Below are positions 61,849 to 64,000 of a stretch of DNA of 64,000 nucleotides, piece by piece. The translations under genes were made by a program, and so were the position numbers. The notes below the pieces were generated by a model that saw only the letters and a program-made list of their open reading frames with translations, had not been told where the DNA came from and did not search any database. Numbering within the stretch: the stretch's first letter is position 1; each line of letters opens with the position of its first letter. Origin of the DNA: Candidatus Woesearchaeota archaeon (GTDB lineage Archaea; Nanobdellota; Nanobdellia; Woesearchaeales; UBA583); contig CP060218.1 of NCBI GenBank assembly GCA_023898345.1, positions 620,001 to 684,000 on the forward strand. The letters run 5' to 3'.

Positions 61849-62550
61849 TTAAACTTGTTTTTCAAGTACAACCCAAAAATGTTGACAGTTATAGGACTTA
61901 CCAAAAAATTCTGCTAATTTCTTTATTCTTTTTACTTCTAGAACTTTAAGAGTCGGAAACAAATTTTTTACTTCTTCTTCCGAAAAAGTCTTTTCGTATT
62001 TCCCTGTTTGAATATGATAAAAAGCGTTGGCATCGTGTGCGGGGTTTTTCTCAATCATCTCCTTATGAAATTCATCTTCTGTAGAAAGTAAGTACAAAAA
62101 AATATAGCCTCCTGGTTTGAGCACACGTAGCATTTCAGCTCTTGCTTTCTGACGTAATTCTCCTGATTCTATGTCTGTTGACCCGAAACAGTCAAGAACA
62201 AAGTCTTGAGATTCATCTTTGAAAGGCCAAGACTCTGTAACGTCATGAACAAAAAACTGTGCCTGAGTTATAGAATCTTTTTCTGCTCGTTCTTTTGCAA
62301 CCTTAATTGCTGTTTGTGAAAAATCCAGCCCCGACATGTGAATGCCTTGTTTTGCCAGCCAGTTAGTATTGCGTCCTTTTCCACAACACATTTCAACTCC
62401 AATTACTTTTGTAAGATCTGAACGTTTGCTTTTGAGCCAAAGAAAAAATTCTTCAACGCTACTTGAAACTTTGTCGCTATCCATTTGAAGAAGGACTAAG
62501 GGGGCTTTGTGTTCTTCTTCCCAAATTCTTTTTTGTTCTTCGTGTTCCAC
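61849..62550 (-). CDS. SAM-dependent methyltransferase
   Basis: 233 residues, class I fold. Motif I is VIGVEMCCGKGRNTNWL, followed by SGLDFSQTAIK (motif II acidic), VHDVTESWPFKDESQDFVLDCF (motif IV) and VLKPGGYIFLYLL. Resembles tellurite-resistance/ubiquinone-type methyltransferases with methyltransf_11/25 domains. Target unknown. It follows the RpiB gene by 24 bases. Confidence 0.88.
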   Translation of the reverse strand: MEHEEQKRIWEEEHKAPLVLLQMDSDKVSSSVEEFFLWLKSKRSDLTKVIGVEMCCGKGRNTNWLAKQGIHMSGLDFSQTAIKVAKERAEKDSITQAQFFVHDVTESWPFKDESQDFVLDCFGSTDIESGELRQKARAEMLRVLKPGGYIFLYLLSTEDEFHKEMIEKNPAHDANAFYHIQTGKYEKTFSEEEVKNLFPTLKVLEVKRIKKLAEFFGKSYNCQHFWVVLEKQV

Positions 62551-62574
62551 AGTTCTTCTCTGTGCTTGTGCTTT

Positions 62575-63018
62575 TTATCTTTTTCGACTTTCCAACTTTG
62601 CAATTCTTCGTTTGTGTCTTTTCTCTTCTGAAAAGGGAGTCTGGAAAAATGTTTTGAGAATTGCTTTGTAGCGTCTGTGGTCAAAATTACGGGCGCGCAA
62701 AATGAGAACATTGGCGTCGTCGTCTGTTCGTGCTCCTTGCGCTGAGTATGTGTCAAGACAAAGCGCTGCCCTAATCTTGGGAACTTTGTTTGCTGCTATG
62801 GACATGCCAATTCCACTTCCACAAATGAGTACCCCAAAATGTTCTGTTTTTTCAGTTACTTTTTTACAGAGTTTTTTGGCATAGTCTGGATAATCGTCGT
62901 TTGCTTTGAAAGAAGAGGGACCCAAATCTTTGACGCTGATGCCAAGATCGGACAAAAAAAGTTTGCATGCTTCTTTTGCCTCAAAACCAGCATGGTCGCT
63001 TGCAATGAAAACAGTCAT
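62575..63018 (-). CDS. rpiB: Ribose-5-phosphate isomerase B (RpiB/LacAB family)
   Basis: 147 residues. FIASDHAGFEAKEACK and LICGSGIGMSIAANKVPKIRAALCLDTYSAQGARTDDDANVLILRARNF are the RpiB signature, with the active-site cysteine in ICGSGIG. It interconverts ribose- and ribulose-5-phosphate. Most archaea use RpiA, so RpiB here is a bacterial-like choice. TTATTTAAG is about 25 bases before the ATG. Confidence 0.93.
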   Translation of the reverse strand: MTVFIASDHAGFEAKEACKLFLSDLGISVKDLGPSSFKANDDYPDYAKKLCKKVTEKTEHFGVLICGSGIGMSIAANKVPKIRAALCLDTYSAQGARTDDDANVLILRARNFDHRRYKAILKTFFQTPFSEEKRHKRRIAKLESRKR

Positions 63019-63133
63019 GAACTTTGTCGTGCTCTTTTTTATTTAAGTTTTCGTTGCAACCTGAAAGGAAAATAGGGAGGGGGAATGGGGAGTAGAGAAC
63101 AGGGAAAAGAGAATCGTGTCGGGCGACGCAATC

Positions 63134-63141
63134 TTTATAAT
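63134..63141 (+). promoter_or_regulatory. TATA box of the pilin-like gene
   Basis: TTTATAAT centred 27.5 bases before the ATG at 63165. Confidence 0.6.
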
Positions 63142-63164
63142 ACATTTTTTTCCTGTTTTCCTTA

Positions 63165-64000
63165 ATGGACAAAGTTTCCTCGTCAAAAAAAGCTCTTTCT
63201 CCTGTTGTCGCTAGTGTCTTGCTGATTGTCGTTGCTGTTTTGGCGAGTCTTGGCTTTCAAACGTGGTACCAATCTTTTTCTAGCTCTACACTTTCACATG
63301 TCGACACACAAAGTTCATCGGGTTCTTTTTCTGTTGAGGGTTTGTCGGGTGGAACTCTTTTTGTGAAGGGAAGTGCAAAGATTCAAAGTGTTTCTATTAA
63401 TGGAAATGATTGTTTTGTCTCGGGTCTGACAAACAGTTCTTTGAATGTCTTGCCCATGAGCGACTGCGCTAACGAAGGAAAGAATGAGATTGTCGTTGTG
63501 GCAAATGATAGGATTTACACAAAGATAGAGTATCTTGATTCTTATGTATATAGCAACCCGTGTCCGGACGGATATATTATTGTTCCTGGAAATGCTGGAC
63601 TTGGCACGAGAAATTTCTGCGTGATGAAGTACGAAGCGAAGAATGTTAGTTATGTTGCAATCTCGCAAGCAGCTAGTACCCCTTGGGCTAATATTACATG
63701 GAATGCTGCAAAGACAGAGTGTGAAAACTTGGGTTCCGGCTATCACTTAATGACAGAAGAAGAGAGGCTGACGATTGCGCACAATGTCGAGTTTGTCGCA
63801 AGCAACTGGAATTCTTCTGTTGTCGGCACTGGTTTTCTCTACTCTGGACATAATGATGGAAGCCCCTATACGGCTTTGGTAGCTGACACTGACGATGGGA
63901 ATGGCTATTATGGAACAACTGATTCTGCTGGTTCAAATCAAAGAAGAACTTTAAACCTGTCGAATGATGAGATAATTTGGGATTTTGCAGGAAATGTCTG
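63165..64000 (+). CDS. Pilin-like signal peptide fused to FGE-sulfatase/C-type-lectin-like domain (partial)
   Basis: 278 codons are open to the window edge. The N-terminus VSSSKKALSPVVASVLLIVV is a class III (type IV pilin-like) prepilin signal. The helix LASLGFQTWYQSFSSS follows. From about residue 130 the chain reads NPCPDGYIIVPGNAGLGTRNFCVMKYEAK, then CENLGSGYHLMTEEERLTIAHN, FLYSGHNDGSPYTALVADTDD and QRRTLNLSNDEIIWDFAGNVW. That is the formylglycine-generating-enzyme-like (C-type lectin) fold found on surface proteins of small-genome organisms. The catalytic cysteines of true FGE cannot be checked, as the end is missing. Likely an exported adhesin tip. Confidence 0.8.
   Translation, partial: MDKVSSSKKALSPVVASVLLIVVAVLASLGFQTWYQSFSSSTLSHVDTQSSSGSFSVEGLSGGTLFVKGSAKIQSVSINGNDCFVSGLTNSSLNVLPMSDCANEGKNEIVVVANDRIYTKIEYLDSYVYSNPCPDGYIIVPGNAGLGTRNFCVMKYEAKNVSYVAISQAASTPWANITWNAAKTECENLGSGYHLMTEEERLTIAHNVEFVASNWNSSVVGTGFLYSGHNDGSPYTALVADTDDGNGYYGTTDSAGSNQRRTLNLSNDEIIWDFAGNV

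Noticed and set aside
63315..63936. Long minus-strand frames at the right end
   Set aside because: They are antisense to the pilin-like gene, which has a signal peptide, a domain match and a TATA box.

Overview
The window comes from an archaeon, most likely one of the small-genome DPANN lineages (Woesearchaeota/Pacearchaeota-like). Archaeal markers are a uL3-uL4-uL23-uL2-uS19-uL22-uS3-uL29-aIF1 ribosomal cluster, TFE-alpha, ABCE1, archaeal-type SepF, an archaellin and a ZPR1 protein. Many genes have a TTTATAAA-like TATA box centred about 26 bases before the start codon, so they are probably leaderless. Against this stand several bacterial-looking genes: a bacterial-type cytidylate kinase, a full-length Rel (ppGpp) protein, signal peptidase II, and a GDT1-like transporter. 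The lineage call is inference from gene content.

Layout. 1-10.4 kb: cmk (cut by the window edge), dus, a TraB protein, a giant alpha-2-macroglobulin with a membrane domain inside it, and a P-type cation ATPase. 10.6-15.9 kb: a mobile, very AT-rich island. It holds a complete DDE insertion sequence with 21-bp inverted ends, a HAD phosphatase, a histidine phosphatase-kinase fusion, a truncated B12-binding protein, a truncated IS481-type transposase and a decayed IS200-type tnpA between identical hairpins. 16-21.6 kb: an alpha/beta hydrolase, glyS, gene remnants, an RHH/RelE-like toxin-antitoxin pair, ABCE1 and a DUF2892 protein. 21.7-31.3 kb: a complete type V-A CRISPR-Cas locus on the minus strand (cas12a-cas4-cas1-cas2, then 46 repeats and 45 spacers) with an oversized Cas12a of 1529 residues. 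31.5-34.5 kb: a zinc-ribbon protein, a membrane cyclophilin, tRNase Z and SepF. 34.5-40.4 kb: SUF Fe-S cluster assembly (sufC, sufS, ferredoxin, sufD, sufB), with a LAGLIDADG intein in SufB. 41.4-46.5 kb: the ribosomal cluster. 46.5-56.7 kb: Rel with a membrane partner, LspA, archaellin, TFE, rhomboid protease, a YgjP-like peptidase, a second alpha/beta hydrolase, a frameshifted GDT1 gene, a sugar-nucleotide epimerase and chorismate mutase. 56.8-64 kb: a secreted-protein pair, ZPR1, a membrane protein, a methyltransferase, RpiB, and a pilin-like N-terminus fused to an FGE-sulfatase/C-type-lectin-like domain (cut by the window edge).

How the genes fit together. The adaptation genes and Cas12a overlap by 1-11 bases and share one apparent promoter, so the CRISPR locus looks intact. 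The SUF genes lie on both sides of one palindromic TATA box and supply Fe-S clusters, which ABCE1 in the same window would need. The surface theme is strong: A2M, archaellin, pilin fusion, Ig-like secreted protein, rhomboid and signal peptidase II. Three dispersed short repeat families occur in intergenic regions. One matches the ends of the IS200 remnant, and another marks an apparent 41-base insertion between two otherwise near-identical copies.

No rRNA or tRNA gene was recognised by eye.
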